64,000 nt of DNA from Sphingomonas sp. 32-62-10 (GCA_002280555.1 NCEE01000004.1:62001-126000), one strand, 5' to 3'; positions 34,483 to 43,663 are shown, counted from the first letter of the stretch. Numbers and translations are program-made. The notes: generated by a model from the sequence alone, not told the origin.

Positions 34483-36891
34483 ATGGCGGATTCGAACGAC
34501 AGCGCGGGGACCAAAAAGGGCATTGATCGCCGGTCGTTGCTGATCGGCGGCGCGGTGGGCGCCGGCGGCGCGGCGGCGCTCGCGGCGGGCGGTGTGTATG
34601 TGAAGGGGCAGTTGACCCCCTATATTGCGCAGGCCCCGGTGGCCGAGGGCGATCCGCCCCAGATCGCGCAATCCTATGCCGATTCGCACCCGGCACGCGG
34701 CGGTCCGGTAAAGCCGCCAGCGGGTGCGCCCAACATCGTCGTCATCATCCTTGACGATGTCGGCTTCGCCGATCTCGGCTGTTATGGCAGCGATATCGAA
34801 ACCGCCGCGATCGACGCCATCGCCGCGCGCGGGCTCCGCTATGCCAATTTCCGCACCACCGCGATGTGCAGCCCCACCCGCGCCGCATTCCTGACGGGGC
34901 TTAATCACCACAATGCCGGAATGGGCTGGCTCGCCGATATCGACAGCGGCTATCCCGGCTATCGCGGGGACCTGACCCGCGATGCGGCGACCCTGCCCGA
35001 AGTGCTGAAGGAAGCCGGATACGGCACCTATCTGTGCGGCAAATGGCATGTGAACCTGTCGGCCAGCAACGGCCCGGCGGGGCCATTCCATAACTGGCCA
35101 ACCAATCGCGGGTTCGATCACGCCTATTGGTTTCAGGGCCATTCGACCGATTATTTCCGCCCCGGCGCGATGTTCGACGGGACGACGCTTGTTGATGTGA
35201 TGGCCCGGCCCGATGCCGATGACTATTATGCCACTGATGATCTGACCGATCACGCGATCGGCTATGTCCGCACCCACCGTGCGCTAACCCCCGATCGGCC
35301 GTTCTTCGTCCAGCTCGCCTATTCGGGCGCGCATTCGCCGCTCCACGCCAAGCCCGCGCTGCGTGACGAGTATAAGGGCCGGTACGACAAGGGCTGGGAT
35401 GTGCTTCGCCGCGAACGGCTCGCCAAGCAGCACAAGCTCGGTATCATTTCGCCGACCACCCAATTGCCGCCACTGTCCAAAGGCGCCGATGCGTGGGACA
35501 GCCTCTCGCCCGATCAGCGCCAAGTCTATGCGCGCTATATGGAGGTTTATGCCGGGGTCATCGCCTCAATCGACGAGAATATCGGACGGCTGACCGCCGA
35601 GCTCGATGCGCTGGGCGTGCGTGATGATACGATGATTGTCCTGTTCTCCGACAATGGCGGTTCACCCGAAGGGACGCCGGCGGGGACGCCGAACATTTTC
35701 GCCTCCGCGCTCGGGCGCGCGGTGCCGCTGGCCGATGCTGCGCGGCTTGGGCCTGAGATGGGCGAGGCGACTACCTTCCCGCATTATCCGATGGGCTGGG
35801 CCAATGCCTCGAACACGCCGTTCCGGCTGTACAAGCAGTTCACCAATCTGGGTGGCGTCGCCGATCCGCTGATCGTCAGCTGGCCCAAGGGGATCGCGGC
35901 CAAGGGTGAGATCCGCAAGCAGTTCGTCCATGTAATCGATCTGTTCCCGACCCTGCTCGAGGCGGCGAAGCTTAAGCGGCCTGAACTCTATCAGGGCCGC
36001 CGCCAGAAGCCGGTCGACGGGGCGAGCTTTGCCGCCACCTTCGCCTCCCCCGCCGCTGCGACAAGGCGCGAGCAATATTATGAGCTGGGCGGCTACCGCG
36101 CCTATGAAGAGGGCAAATGGCGGCTGGTGACGCTGCATGAACGCGGCAACAGCTTCGATGCGGATGCCTGGGCGCTGTACGACATGTCGACCGATCCCAC
36201 CGAGCTAACCGATCTTGCCGATCGCCACCCGGATATCGCCGCGTCGCTGAAGGCGAAGTGGGACAAGGCGGCGCGCGCCAACAATGTCTATCCGCTCGAT
36301 GATCGCAACCTGATCGTCAAGATGAGCCAACAGCGCATGGCCGATATCCGGCCGTTATGGGAATTCCGCCCCCCGGTGCCGTATCTGCCGGTGGAAGCCG
36401 CGCCGCTTGTCTGCGGGCTCGATCACAGCATCGAGATCGCGATCGACCGCCCGGCCAACGTGCAGGATGGCGTGCTGCTCGCCCATGGCTCGGCGCCTGC
36501 AGGCTATGTGATCTATCTGAAGGGCGGACAGCTTTTCTACGACAGCAGCCTGATCCCCTGGTCCGAACGGATATCGGGTGGGCTGGTGCCGGTGGGCAAG
36601 TCCGTCATCCGCTATGTTCAGAAAATGACGGTACGGCCGTTCGAGGGTGGTGGCACCTTGTTCGTCAATGGCGAGCAGCGTGCGACCCATAAGTTCGACA
36701 AGATCATCGCCGCGCCAAGCTATGACGGGATGTCGATCGGTCGGGATTTCGGTGCGCCGGTATCGACCGCTTATCAGGGGGCGAATCCGTTCGGCGGGAC
36801 CATCGATCGGGTCACGATCAAGGTCGATAATCGCCGCCCGACGCTTCAGGAAATCCGCAGCTTCATCAAGGCGATGCAGATCAAGATTTAG
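34483..36891 (+). CDS. Tat-exported sulfatase
   Basis: 802-aa sulfatase. The N-terminus carries a twin-arginine signal (IDRRSLLIGGAVGAGGAAALAAGG, Arg16-Arg17), fitting export of a folded, cytoplasmically modified enzyme. The active site has IVVIILDDVGFADLGCYG and C129-S-P-T-R for formylglycine formation, then GKWHV and LFSDNGGS. The last ~180 residues form an extra beta-rich domain resembling a LamG/concanavalin-type module. Length and layout match large bacterial arylsulfatases. Substrate unknown; SCP2 upstream. Confidence 0.92.
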   Translation: MADSNDSAGTKKGIDRRSLLIGGAVGAGGAAALAAGGVYVKGQLTPYIAQAPVAEGDPPQIAQSYADSHPARGGPVKPPAGAPNIVVIILDDVGFADLGCYGSDIETAAIDAIAARGLRYANFRTTAMCSPTRAAFLTGLNHHNAGMGWLADIDSGYPGYRGDLTRDAATLPEVLKEAGYGTYLCGKWHVNLSASNGPAGPFHNWPTNRGFDHAYWFQGHSTDYFRPGAMFDGTTLVDVMARPDADDYYATDDLTDHAIGYVRTHRALTPDRPFFVQLAYSGAHSPLHAKPALRDEYKGRYDKGWDVLRRERLAKQHKLGIISPTTQLPPLSKGADAWDSLSPDQRQVYARYMEVYAGVIASIDENIGRLTAELDALGVRDDTMIVLFSDNGGSPEGTPAGTPNIFASALGRAVPLADAARLGPEMGEATTFPHYPMGWANASNTPFRLYKQFTNLGGVADPLIVSWPKGIAAKGEIRKQFVHVIDLFPTLLEAAKLKRPELYQGRRQKPVDGASFAATFASPAAATRREQYYELGGYRAYEEGKWRLVTLHERGNSFDADAWALYDMSTDPTELTDLADRHPDIAASLKAKWDKAARANNVYPLDDRNLIVKMSQQRMADIRPLWEFRPPVPYLPVEAAPLVCGLDHSIEIAIDRPANVQDGVLLAHGSAPAGYVIYLKGGQLFYDSSLIPWSERISGGLVPVGKSVIRYVQKMTVRPFEGGGTLFVNGEQRATHKFDKIIAAPSYDGMSIGRDFGAPVSTAYQGANPFGGTIDRVTIKVDNRRPTLQEIRSFIKAMQIKI

Positions 36892-36917
36892 CGTCGTGCG
36901 TTTAAAACCAGCTAAAT

Positions 36918-36984
36918 CGTCATTGCGAGCGTAGCGAAGCAATCTAGTTCGGGACTGGATTGCTTCGCTGCGCTCGCAATGACG
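36918..36984. repeat. REP-like hairpin
   Basis: Two 27-nt arms (36918-36944, beginning CGTCATTGCGAGCG, and 36958-36984) pair with one mismatch around a 13-nt loop. The arm contains the GCGAAGCAATC core of intergenic repeats dispersed in many proteobacterial genomes. It lies between the convergent sulfatase and MBL genes and could also end transcription. Confidence 0.8.
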
Positions 36985-37011
36985 GGGGTGTTGGTCGACG
37001 CGACATCGAGT

Positions 37012-38085
37012 CTAGAACCGCCGCCGCTGTTCGATTGCCGTGCTGCCCGCGGGGAGCAGTATCTCGGTCCCGTCATGGCCGATCACCAGTGGCCCGTTGA
37101 AACGGCTGCGGGCGTTGCTCAGAAATGGCCCCTCCAGGATCGAATAGGGTAAAGGCGGCACGATGTGCGTCAGCAACAGCATCTTCACCCCTGCGCGCTG
37201 GGCGATGTCGGCGGCCTGGGCGGGCGTGGTGTGATAGGTCGGGATGTCGTGGAAGATCCTGGCGAGCATCGGCCGATCGGCCTTGGTCGCCGCCGCCTGC
37301 TGCAGCCCAACCAGCTTGTCGGACAGCGCCTCATGCACCAGGACATCGGCACCCTTGGCCGCGCGTTCTACCGAGGCGGTCGGCTTGGTATCGCCGCTGA
37401 CGACGATCCGCCGCCCCTTATAGGCGAAAACATAGCCGTAAGCCGGTTCGACCGGGCTGTGATCGACCCGGAAGGCGAAGACCTGAAGGCCGTCCTTGGC
37501 AAACACCAGCCTGGGATCCCCATTGGCAGGGGTATCTTGCGGGAAGGCCTGTATGCCGAACGCGGCAGGCTGCATCACCTTGGTGCCATGATGCGCGATC
37601 CGGTAGCCGCGATCGAGGCTATAGGCGGCGTTAAACCCGCCGACGATGGTCTCGACGCCGATCGCGCCATAGACCGGCAGCGGCACCGGCGATCCGCTCG
37701 TCCCCCAATGCTGCAGCATCAGCGCGCCAAGCGAATCGATGTGATCCGAATGGAAATGGGTGAGGAACACCGCCTCCACACGGCCCGCGCCATAGCCCAT
37801 CCGCCCAAGGTTCCGCACGCCGCCTTCGCCGATATCGACCAGATAGACATGGCGTCCCGCGGTAATCACCGTGCACGGCCCGGCGCGATCGGGGGATGGC
37901 ATCGGCGATCCCGCCCCGCATAGCGCGACTCCCAGACCGTCGGGACGCCCGGCAAAGGGATCGGTCGCGAGCACCTGCGCCATCCCGCGTTCGAACAGCG
38001 CCAGCGCGATCCGGTCGCGCATCAGATAGGCGCCACCAGCCAACAGCCCAAGCAGCAGGGCGACAATCCCGATCAAGCGTTTCAT
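37012..38085 (-). CDS. MBL-fold metallo-hydrolase
   Basis: 357-aa metallo-beta-lactamase-fold enzyme with an N-terminal membrane helix (RLIGIVALLLGLLAGGAYLM). The metal motif is FLTHFHSDHID (His110, His112, Asp114, His115), followed by VSGDTKPT and LTHIVPP. Resembles RNase Z/arylsulfatase-like lactonase subfamilies, but the anchor suggests periplasmic action. ATG 38085 overlaps the upstream stop as ATGA. Substrate unknown. Confidence 0.85.
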   Translation of the reverse strand: MKRLIGIVALLLGLLAGGAYLMRDRIALALFERGMAQVLATDPFAGRPDGLGVALCGAGSPMPSPDRAGPCTVITAGRHVYLVDIGEGGVRNLGRMGYGAGRVEAVFLTHFHSDHIDSLGALMLQHWGTSGSPVPLPVYGAIGVETIVGGFNAAYSLDRGYRIAHHGTKVMQPAAFGIQAFPQDTPANGDPRLVFAKDGLQVFAFRVDHSPVEPAYGYVFAYKGRRIVVSGDTKPTASVERAAKGADVLVHEALSDKLVGLQQAAATKADRPMLARIFHDIPTYHTTPAQAADIAQRAGVKMLLLTHIVPPLPYSILEGPFLSNARSRFNGPLVIGHDGTEILLPAGSTAIEQRRRF

Positions 38086-39401
38086 GGCGTTATCCGATCG
38101 ATGGGTGGAAGGTGAAGCGCATTGCGCAGATCGTCCTCGATCCGCCACAGCCGGTCCTGCCCCCACCAGCCGGGCCGATCATCGACCTGGAAAGAGGGCA
38201 CGCCCCACAGGCCAAGCGCAAACAGATCAGCACGATTGGCCTCGGCGACGTCGCGCCATGACGGATCGACGAGCGCGGTACGAACCGTGTCTGCATCGAT
38301 CCCCGCGCGCGCGGCGATGGGAAGCAGACCCGCGTCGGTCGTCATGTCGGTGCCTTCGGCAAAGGCTGCACGCAAAAAGGACCGGGCAAATACAAGCCCG
38401 CGCCCGCGCGCGATCGCATGGTGCAGCACGGCAAGTCCGCGCTCAACGCCGAGCCCGACGGGGTCGACGATCTTGCCGAACCCGATTCCGTTGCGTGCGG
38501 CCTCACGCTTGGTGTCGAGCGTGATGTACATCCGTTTCGCCCCTGGCACGGGCAGCCCGCGCATCACCATTGGCAGCACGAACTTCAACCGCAGATCAGC
38601 GTCATACGCCTCGGCAAGTGCACCGATCCGTTCAGCGGCAACCATCGTATAGGGCGAGCGGAACGACAGATAAAAATCGAGCCTGGGCTTGGCGGTTCCC
38701 GCCACACCGACGGGAAGGGAGCGGAGATCAAGGATCGGGCATAATGATGCCTCGCCGGTCGGCTGTTCAGCGCGCAGCCGCGCTTCCAGATAATGCAGCC
38801 GGTCTACCCCCCAGTAAAACTCGCCCTCACAATAGGTCGTGGATCCAAGATAATGCCCGAGCTTCTGGCGGGTGGCTGCCCCTTGCGCGACGCGTGCCGC
38901 CGTTGCTGCTTCGTCGATCGCGCCATTTTTTCTTGCGAGCGCATCCAGCGCTTGGTCAGCGTTATCGGCCAGGCAGGCGCGTGCAACGGCGATCAATGCA
39001 TCGACCGGCTTTTCGCTGGCGAGCGCAGCCGCGGCGATCGCTTGCGCGCGGGTGATCTGCGCAGGCGTCGGGTGTCCGCTGCCGATCGGTTCCAGCCCCA
39101 GCGTCTGCGCCAGCATGCGTGCATCACGCCTGCCATAGTCCGCCAGCCGGTCGATCTCAGGTGCGGCCGCAGCATCGGGGGCGGGAACAAGATGGAGTCG
39201 AAGCGTCAGCCGGTGGCGCTCGGCCAACGCGGCGAGAAAGGGCAGCGATACCGGCCCATAGGGATCATCGACCTGGAAGAAGAAATCGGCCACCATCGTC
39301 CCGCTTCCCATCCGGCGTACCAGCCGGTGCCGTGCGCGCCGCACATTACGCAGGCCATCGCTGGTCAAACCGGCAGTCACCAGGCGGCGGAGGGCGCTCA
39401 T
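38082..39401 (-). CDS. Tandem DsbA-fold protein (2-hydroxychromene-2-carboxylate isomerase-like)
   Basis: 439-aa protein with two thioredoxin/DsbA-like units. The N-terminal unit begins MVADFFFQVDDPYGPVSLPFL; the C-terminal unit begins RLDFYLSFRSPYTMVAAERI and ends GVPSFQVDDRPGWWGQDRL, the signature of HCCA isomerases (kappa GST class). Neither has a CxxC, so a disulfide role is unlikely. ATG 39401 chosen. Coupled to the MBL gene downstream; a palindrome lies 6 bp before its start. Confidence 0.8.
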   Translation of the reverse strand: MSALRRLVTAGLTSDGLRNVRRARHRLVRRMGSGTMVADFFFQVDDPYGPVSLPFLAALAERHRLTLRLHLVPAPDAAAAPEIDRLADYGRRDARMLAQTLGLEPIGSGHPTPAQITRAQAIAAAALASEKPVDALIAVARACLADNADQALDALARKNGAIDEAATAARVAQGAATRQKLGHYLGSTTYCEGEFYWGVDRLHYLEARLRAEQPTGEASLCPILDLRSLPVGVAGTAKPRLDFYLSFRSPYTMVAAERIGALAEAYDADLRLKFVLPMVMRGLPVPGAKRMYITLDTKREAARNGIGFGKIVDPVGLGVERGLAVLHHAIARGRGLVFARSFLRAAFAEGTDMTTDAGLLPIAARAGIDADTVRTALVDPSWRDVAEANRADLFALGLWGVPSFQVDDRPGWWGQDRLWRIEDDLRNALHLPPIDRITP

Positions 39402-39407
39402 GGCGCA

Positions 39408-39422
39408 GCTATACGTTATAGC
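39408..39422. promoter_or_regulatory. Putative operator, perfect 15-bp palindrome
   Basis: GCTATACGTTATAGC (arms GCTATA and TATAGC around CGT) lies 6 bp upstream of the tandem DsbA-like gene in the region shared with the divergent TetR gene. Position and symmetry suggest the TetR target. Confidence 0.5.
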
Positions 39423-39580
39423 ATGGCTAACGCCAGAAGAAGTTATCATTGCTTGATCGCTAAGTGCGTTGCGCTAACCCACTTCCATCAATCCATTGGC
39501 GCGTTTTATGCCAATAGAAGAACATTGCCCCCTTGCTGGACGGTAGGGTGCGGAGTGTTTATGCGAGGGGGATAACAGTC

Positions 39581-40207
39581 ATGAAAACATCATCAATTTC
39601 CTCCCGCGCCCGCCCACAGCCCGTTCTCGGTCAGGCGACCGATGGTCGCCATCTACGCAGCCGCACGACCCGCGCCAAGATCGTCGAAGCGCTGTTGACG
39701 CTGGTGCGTGACGGTGAAGTGGCGCCCGGCGCGGCTCAGGTGGCCGAAATGGCCGGGGTCGGATTGCGCACGGTGTTTCGGCACTTCGACGAGATGGAGT
39801 CGCTTTATCGCGAAATGGCCGAGGTGATCGAAGCGCAGGTCATGCCAATCATGCTCAAGCCATTCGAAGCGCGGCTGTGGCGGGATCGGGTGCGCGAAAT
39901 GGCGGATCGCCGGATCGGCATCTATGAAACGATCATGCCGTACCGCATTTCATCGAGCATCAAGCGGTTCCAGTCGGACTTCCTGATGCAGGGCTATCAC
40001 AAGCAACTCCAGCTCGAACGCACCTCGCTGCACGCCATCCTGCCGGAGGCGGTGATTGCCGATGCGCCAGCCGCCAGCGCGATCGAGGTCACGATCAGTT
40101 TCCAGTGCTGGCGTCGCCTGCGGCACGATCAGGGCCTGGTGATCGAGGATGCCCGCGCCGTCATCCACCGGCTGCTCGAAGCGGTGCTGGCCAGCATCAC
40201 CGATTAG
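39581..40207 (+). CDS. TetR family transcriptional regulator
   Basis: 208-aa TetR-type regulator with HTH at residues ~25-70 (RAKIVEALLTLVRDGEVAPGAAQVAEMAGVGLRTVFRHFDEMESLYREM). ATG 39581 follows GAGGGGGA. Divergent from the DsbA-like/MBL operon, the probable target. The stop overlaps the convergent propeller-like gene by 4 bp. Confidence 0.88.
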   Translation: MKTSSISSRARPQPVLGQATDGRHLRSRTTRAKIVEALLTLVRDGEVAPGAAQVAEMAGVGLRTVFRHFDEMESLYREMAEVIEAQVMPIMLKPFEARLWRDRVREMADRRIGIYETIMPYRISSSIKRFQSDFLMQGYHKQLQLERTSLHAILPEAVIADAPAASAIEVTISFQCWRRLRHDQGLVIEDARAVIHRLLEAVLASITD

Positions 40208-41352
40208 CAAAATATCCGGGCCACGCGCCGCATCGAGCACCAATAGACATCGTTATTCCACCCTACCGATGGAAACACCACGCCCTGCGTGATGCCGCCA
40301 ATCCGGACGCGGCCTGTTTCGGCACCCGTTTCGATATTGAGGAACACCACTTCTTCGCCGCCACGGCGATAATCATTGGTGATCATCTGGCCTGATCGGG
40401 GGAGCAGGATCATGTGGCTCGCACAGCCAATCCCGGTTTTGCGCCACCGTTCGGTTAGCGCGCGCGTTGCCGGATCAAAGCTCCAGGCCCGCATGACGCG
40501 ATTGGCTGAATCGAAACCGATCACGATGCCCCGATCGGTATCGACGAGCGGCGGGTTGGTGATGCTGCCCCCATCGACACCGCTGATGGCCATTGCATCA
40601 TGATCCTGCGCGTCATCAAGCGCGACCCGGATCAGTCGATTGGGGGTCTGCACCACGCCCCGCCCGATCATGCTGGTCTGATAACGGTGCCGACCATTGT
40701 CCATGAACCAGGCTTGGCCAAGCGCCAGCACGACATCCCAGCCATAGCTTTGTGCCGTTGAGCCGACATAGTTGTGGCACCAGTCCTCATCGCGAACCAG
40801 CGTGCCGCGCACCCAGTGATAGCGGAAGATGGAGCGCACCCCGACGAGGTACACCGTTGAGCCAACCGCACTCAGCCGGGCAATCGACGGTTCGGGGCAA
40901 TCAATCGTGGAAATGATCGACAGGGTATCAGGATCGATCACCAGCAACCGCGCGGGAACGCTGTCAGACAGGTTTTTGGTCACGATCAAGCCATTGTCGA
41001 GAATGACGAAACTGTTGTGTGCAAGGTTCAAGGGCAGACGCAGCGACGCTTTGAGCCTGCATTGCCGATCGAGACGGTGCGCGTATCGGCCATAAACGAT
41101 ATATAGGTCGCCATTGGCGTGGATCGCCATGCCACCTGGCCACATCGGCCCGCCTGGCAGTTGCGGCGATCGCGCAAGCGGTGCCAGCGTTTCCGGGTCG
41201 ATTCGTTCAACCCGCGCGCTGGTCGACAGCTTCAGATGCGAACGCAGCACCGAATGCGTCAGCAGAAACACCTCGCCCGGCGCGCCCAGCACGGTCATTG
41301 TCGACATCAGCGTTCGCCGCGTTGTGGCGCGCAACCGATCGCCTATCGTCAT
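40204..41352 (-). CDS. Beta-propeller-like hypothetical protein
   Basis: About 382-aa protein with repeated short beta-strand blades (GMAIHANGDLYIVYGRYAHRLD, NSFVILDNGLIVTKNLSDSV, RGIVIGFDSANRVMRAWSFD), suggesting a propeller of the NHL/PQQ kind. No signal peptide is clear. ATG 41352 is one of several possible starts (TTG 41433, ATG 41307). It runs 30-110 bp after the PepSY-like gene. Function unknown. Confidence 0.55.
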   Translation of the reverse strand: MTIGDRLRATTRRTLMSTMTVLGAPGEVFLLTHSVLRSHLKLSTSARVERIDPETLAPLARSPQLPGGPMWPGGMAIHANGDLYIVYGRYAHRLDRQCRLKASLRLPLNLAHNSFVILDNGLIVTKNLSDSVPARLLVIDPDTLSIISTIDCPEPSIARLSAVGSTVYLVGVRSIFRYHWVRGTLVRDEDWCHNYVGSTAQSYGWDVVLALGQAWFMDNGRHRYQTSMIGRGVVQTPNRLIRVALDDAQDHDAMAISGVDGGSITNPPLVDTDRGIVIGFDSANRVMRAWSFDPATRALTERWRKTGIGCASHMILLPRSGQMITNDYRRGGEEVVFLNIETGAETGRVRIGGITQGVVFPSVGWNNDVYWCSMRRVARIFC

Positions 41353-41463
41353 TTCAGGGCCATGGCGCGCAACTTGCCGGCGATCGGGGGAACCGTCCTC
41401 GCCCGGCCAGGGGCTATCGAGATATGCGCTCAATGTGCCGCGCCCGGTCGTGTCGTCGGATCC

Positions 41464-41916
41464 TCAGATCAGCAGCATCAGGATCGGCAGCACGGTGCCC
41501 GCCGCGAGCATGATCTGCGACGTCCGCCGAGTCAGTCGATTGGTCAGCGCGATGGAGATGCCAAGCCCGGTCGATATCATCAGCCCGATCGACATGAATC
41601 CGACGAAAACCTTGAGCGGCCAGGGCGAATGGGTCGATGCCTTTGCGGGGACTGCTGCGGTTGGGGCAGCTTTGCTCTCGCTCGCGCCGGTGGAGGCGGC
41701 GGGCGGCCTTGGCTTACGTGGTTTGGGAAAATCCTGCTTCTTGTGAATGGCCGCAATCGTCGCGATCCATTTGGGTGGTGCGATTCCATTTTCGGTTTCG
41801 TGAAAATCGAAGGTCTGCAGGGCGCCGCTGAACGCGAAGAACAGGATCGCCGGCGCAAAAAACATCCCGCACCACAAGTGAAACTGGCGTATGCGGCGCA
41901 ACATGCGGGGGTGCAT
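41464..41916 (-). CDS. PepSY-associated membrane protein
   Basis: 150-aa membrane protein with helix 1 (LWCGMFFAPAILFFAFSGALQTFDFH) of the PepSY-associated TM type, a Pro/Ala/Lys-rich middle and two further helices at the C-terminus. The motif HLWCGMFFAPAILFFAFSGALQ resembles the start of iron-regulated PepSY proteins but the rest of that larger family is absent. ATG 41916 with AAAGG upstream. Confidence 0.65.
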   Translation of the reverse strand: MHPRMLRRIRQFHLWCGMFFAPAILFFAFSGALQTFDFHETENGIAPPKWIATIAAIHKKQDFPKPRKPRPPAASTGASESKAAPTAAVPAKASTHSPWPLKVFVGFMSIGLMISTGLGISIALTNRLTRRTSQIMLAAGTVLPILMLLI

Positions 41917-41983
41917 CGGCTTGCCTTTCGGGCGGGGATCGATGGTTAACGATACCCCCAAGACGAACGCCGCACCACCGGCC

Positions 41984-42889
41984 TTATCGGCCGAATGCGC
42001 TTTTTCGGTACAACATCGTGATGGATACCCGACGATTGCGCGGATCGGCCGGGTCCTCCTTGATCATCGGTTCACGGTCGGCAACACCCTCGATCCGCTC
42101 GAACCGGCTATCGGGCAATCCATCCTGAGCCAACCGACGCCGGGTCGCCTCGGCACGACTGCTCGACAGGAGCCAGTTGTTGATCCCGGCCGCGTTCTTG
42201 AAGCCAAGGCTGTCGGTATGGCCGCGAATCATGATCGCGTTGTCGAGTGTCTTCACCGATTGGGCGATCAACCCGATCAGTTTATCCGCTTCGGGTTCGA
42301 GCGCGGTCGTGCCCAGGCCGAACATCGAATAATCGGCGTTATCGACCAGATCGATCCGCATGCCCTCAAGTGTCCGAACAAACCGCACATGCGTGGCCAG
42401 CTTCTGCATTTTGGGGCTGGCGGTCATCTGTTTGGACACCCGCTCTTTGATGCGATCGAAATTCTTGCGATCCTGAATTTCGAACTCGCGGTTACGCAGC
42501 GATCCCTTGTCGCCTGTGCCGATCCGCGGGCCGCCCGCATCGGACATTTGCGGCTGGACAAGACTGAGGGTGCTCGAGGTGCCGGCGTCCTTGCCGACGC
42601 GTGAGGAGCTGCTCACGACATCGCCGCCAAACAGGCCGCTCCCGCCAATACCTTCTGACCGCGAATCGAGAATCGTCGGCGCAAAATAATCGGCAATGCC
42701 CTTGCGCTGCTTTTCCGTTGTCGCGCCCAGCAGCCACATCAGGAGGAAAAACGCCATCATCGCCGTCACGAAATCGGCATAGGCTACTTTCCATGCGCCG
42801 CCGTGATGGCCGCCATGCCCTTCGATATAGATTTTCTTGACGATGACGCGGGGCGGCTGGTTTGCCCCGTGCGGCGCACGCGCAGCCAT
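41984..42889 (-). CDS. motB: Flagellar motor protein MotB
   Basis: 301-aa stator protein anchoring the proton channel to peptidoglycan. The single membrane helix AYADFVTAMMAFFLLMWLL carries the proton-binding Asp39. The C-terminal OmpA-like domain shows IMIRGHTDSLG and NNWLLSSSRAEATRRRL. ATG 42889 overlaps the motA stop (TAATG), so MotB synthesis normally depends on motA translation. The gene itself looks intact although motA is damaged. Confidence 0.92.
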   Translation of the reverse strand: MAARAPHGANQPPRVIVKKIYIEGHGGHHGGAWKVAYADFVTAMMAFFLLMWLLGATTEKQRKGIADYFAPTILDSRSEGIGGSGLFGGDVVSSSSRVGKDAGTSSTLSLVQPQMSDAGGPRIGTGDKGSLRNREFEIQDRKNFDRIKERVSKQMTASPKMQKLATHVRFVRTLEGMRIDLVDNADYSMFGLGTTALEPEADKLIGLIAQSVKTLDNAIMIRGHTDSLGFKNAAGINNWLLSSSRAEATRRRLAQDGLPDSRFERIEGVADREPMIKEDPADPRNRRVSITMLYRKSAFGR

Positions 42890-43663
42890 TACCGGCCCCG
42901 CAACCCGTCAAATACTTCGGCAAAGCCGGGCTGATTGTCATGCGCGATGCCCGAGCGTGCGGCTTCGATCACCAGCGGCTGCGGGTGACCGTGGAGCGAG
43001 GCAATGATGATCTGCTTGACGGTGTGATAAATCGCGGCGTCGGCATCGATGATCTGCTGCAACCGGCCCGCCAGTGGCGCGACCAGGCCGTATGCCAGCA
43101 ACACGCCCATGAAGGTGCCGACCAGCGCCGAGCCGATCATGGCGCCCAGAATCGCGGGTGGCTTGTCGATCGAGCCCATCGTTTTCACCACGCCGAGCAC
43201 GGCCGCGACGATCGGCAAGCCCCTGCAGGGTGGTTTGTGGCCCTTGGACTTCGTGGTGGTGGGTCTTGATCGTGTTATCCATCACCTCTTCGACCGCGTG
43301 CACATCAAGCGTGCCCGACGAGACAACGACAAGGCGGAGCGTATCGGCAATCAGCGCGATCAAGGTGTGATCGGCGAGCAGCCGGGGATATTCGCTAAAG
43401 ATCGCGCTAGATGAGGGATCTTCGACATGCGGTTCGAGCGCGATCGGCCCTTCGGTGCGCAGCATCTTCATCAGTTTGGAAACAAGGAAGATCGTGTCGA
43501 GATAATCCTGCTTTTTGTAGCGCGGCCCCTTGAACACCTTCATCAACCCGGTACCGATCGCCTTCAGCTCCTTCATCGAATTGCCGATGATGAGCGCGCC
43601 GATGGCCGCGCCGCCGATGATGAGCATTTCGTGCGGAATGGCTTCCATCACGGGTTCGAACAT
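42889..43663 (-). pseudogene. motA: Flagellar motor protein MotA, frameshifted and N-terminally short
   Basis: The proton-channel stator partner of MotB, split over two frames. From ATG 43663 the frame reads FEPVMEAIPHEMLIIGGAAIGALIIG through KTHHHEVQGPQTTLQGLAD, then turns to nonsense; the second frame resumes as IVAAVLGVVKTMGSIDKPPAILGAMIGSALVGTF and continues to 42889. Family members read LAD-xLPAxG-IVAAVLG here, so 20 nt appear deleted at 43210-43213 (between GAT repeats), losing the conserved Pro (Pro173 in E. coli MotA). The first membrane helix is also missing: the 107 bp up to flgL encode no hydrophobic segment in any frame. Either a real pseudogene or an assembly error. Confidence 0.8.
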
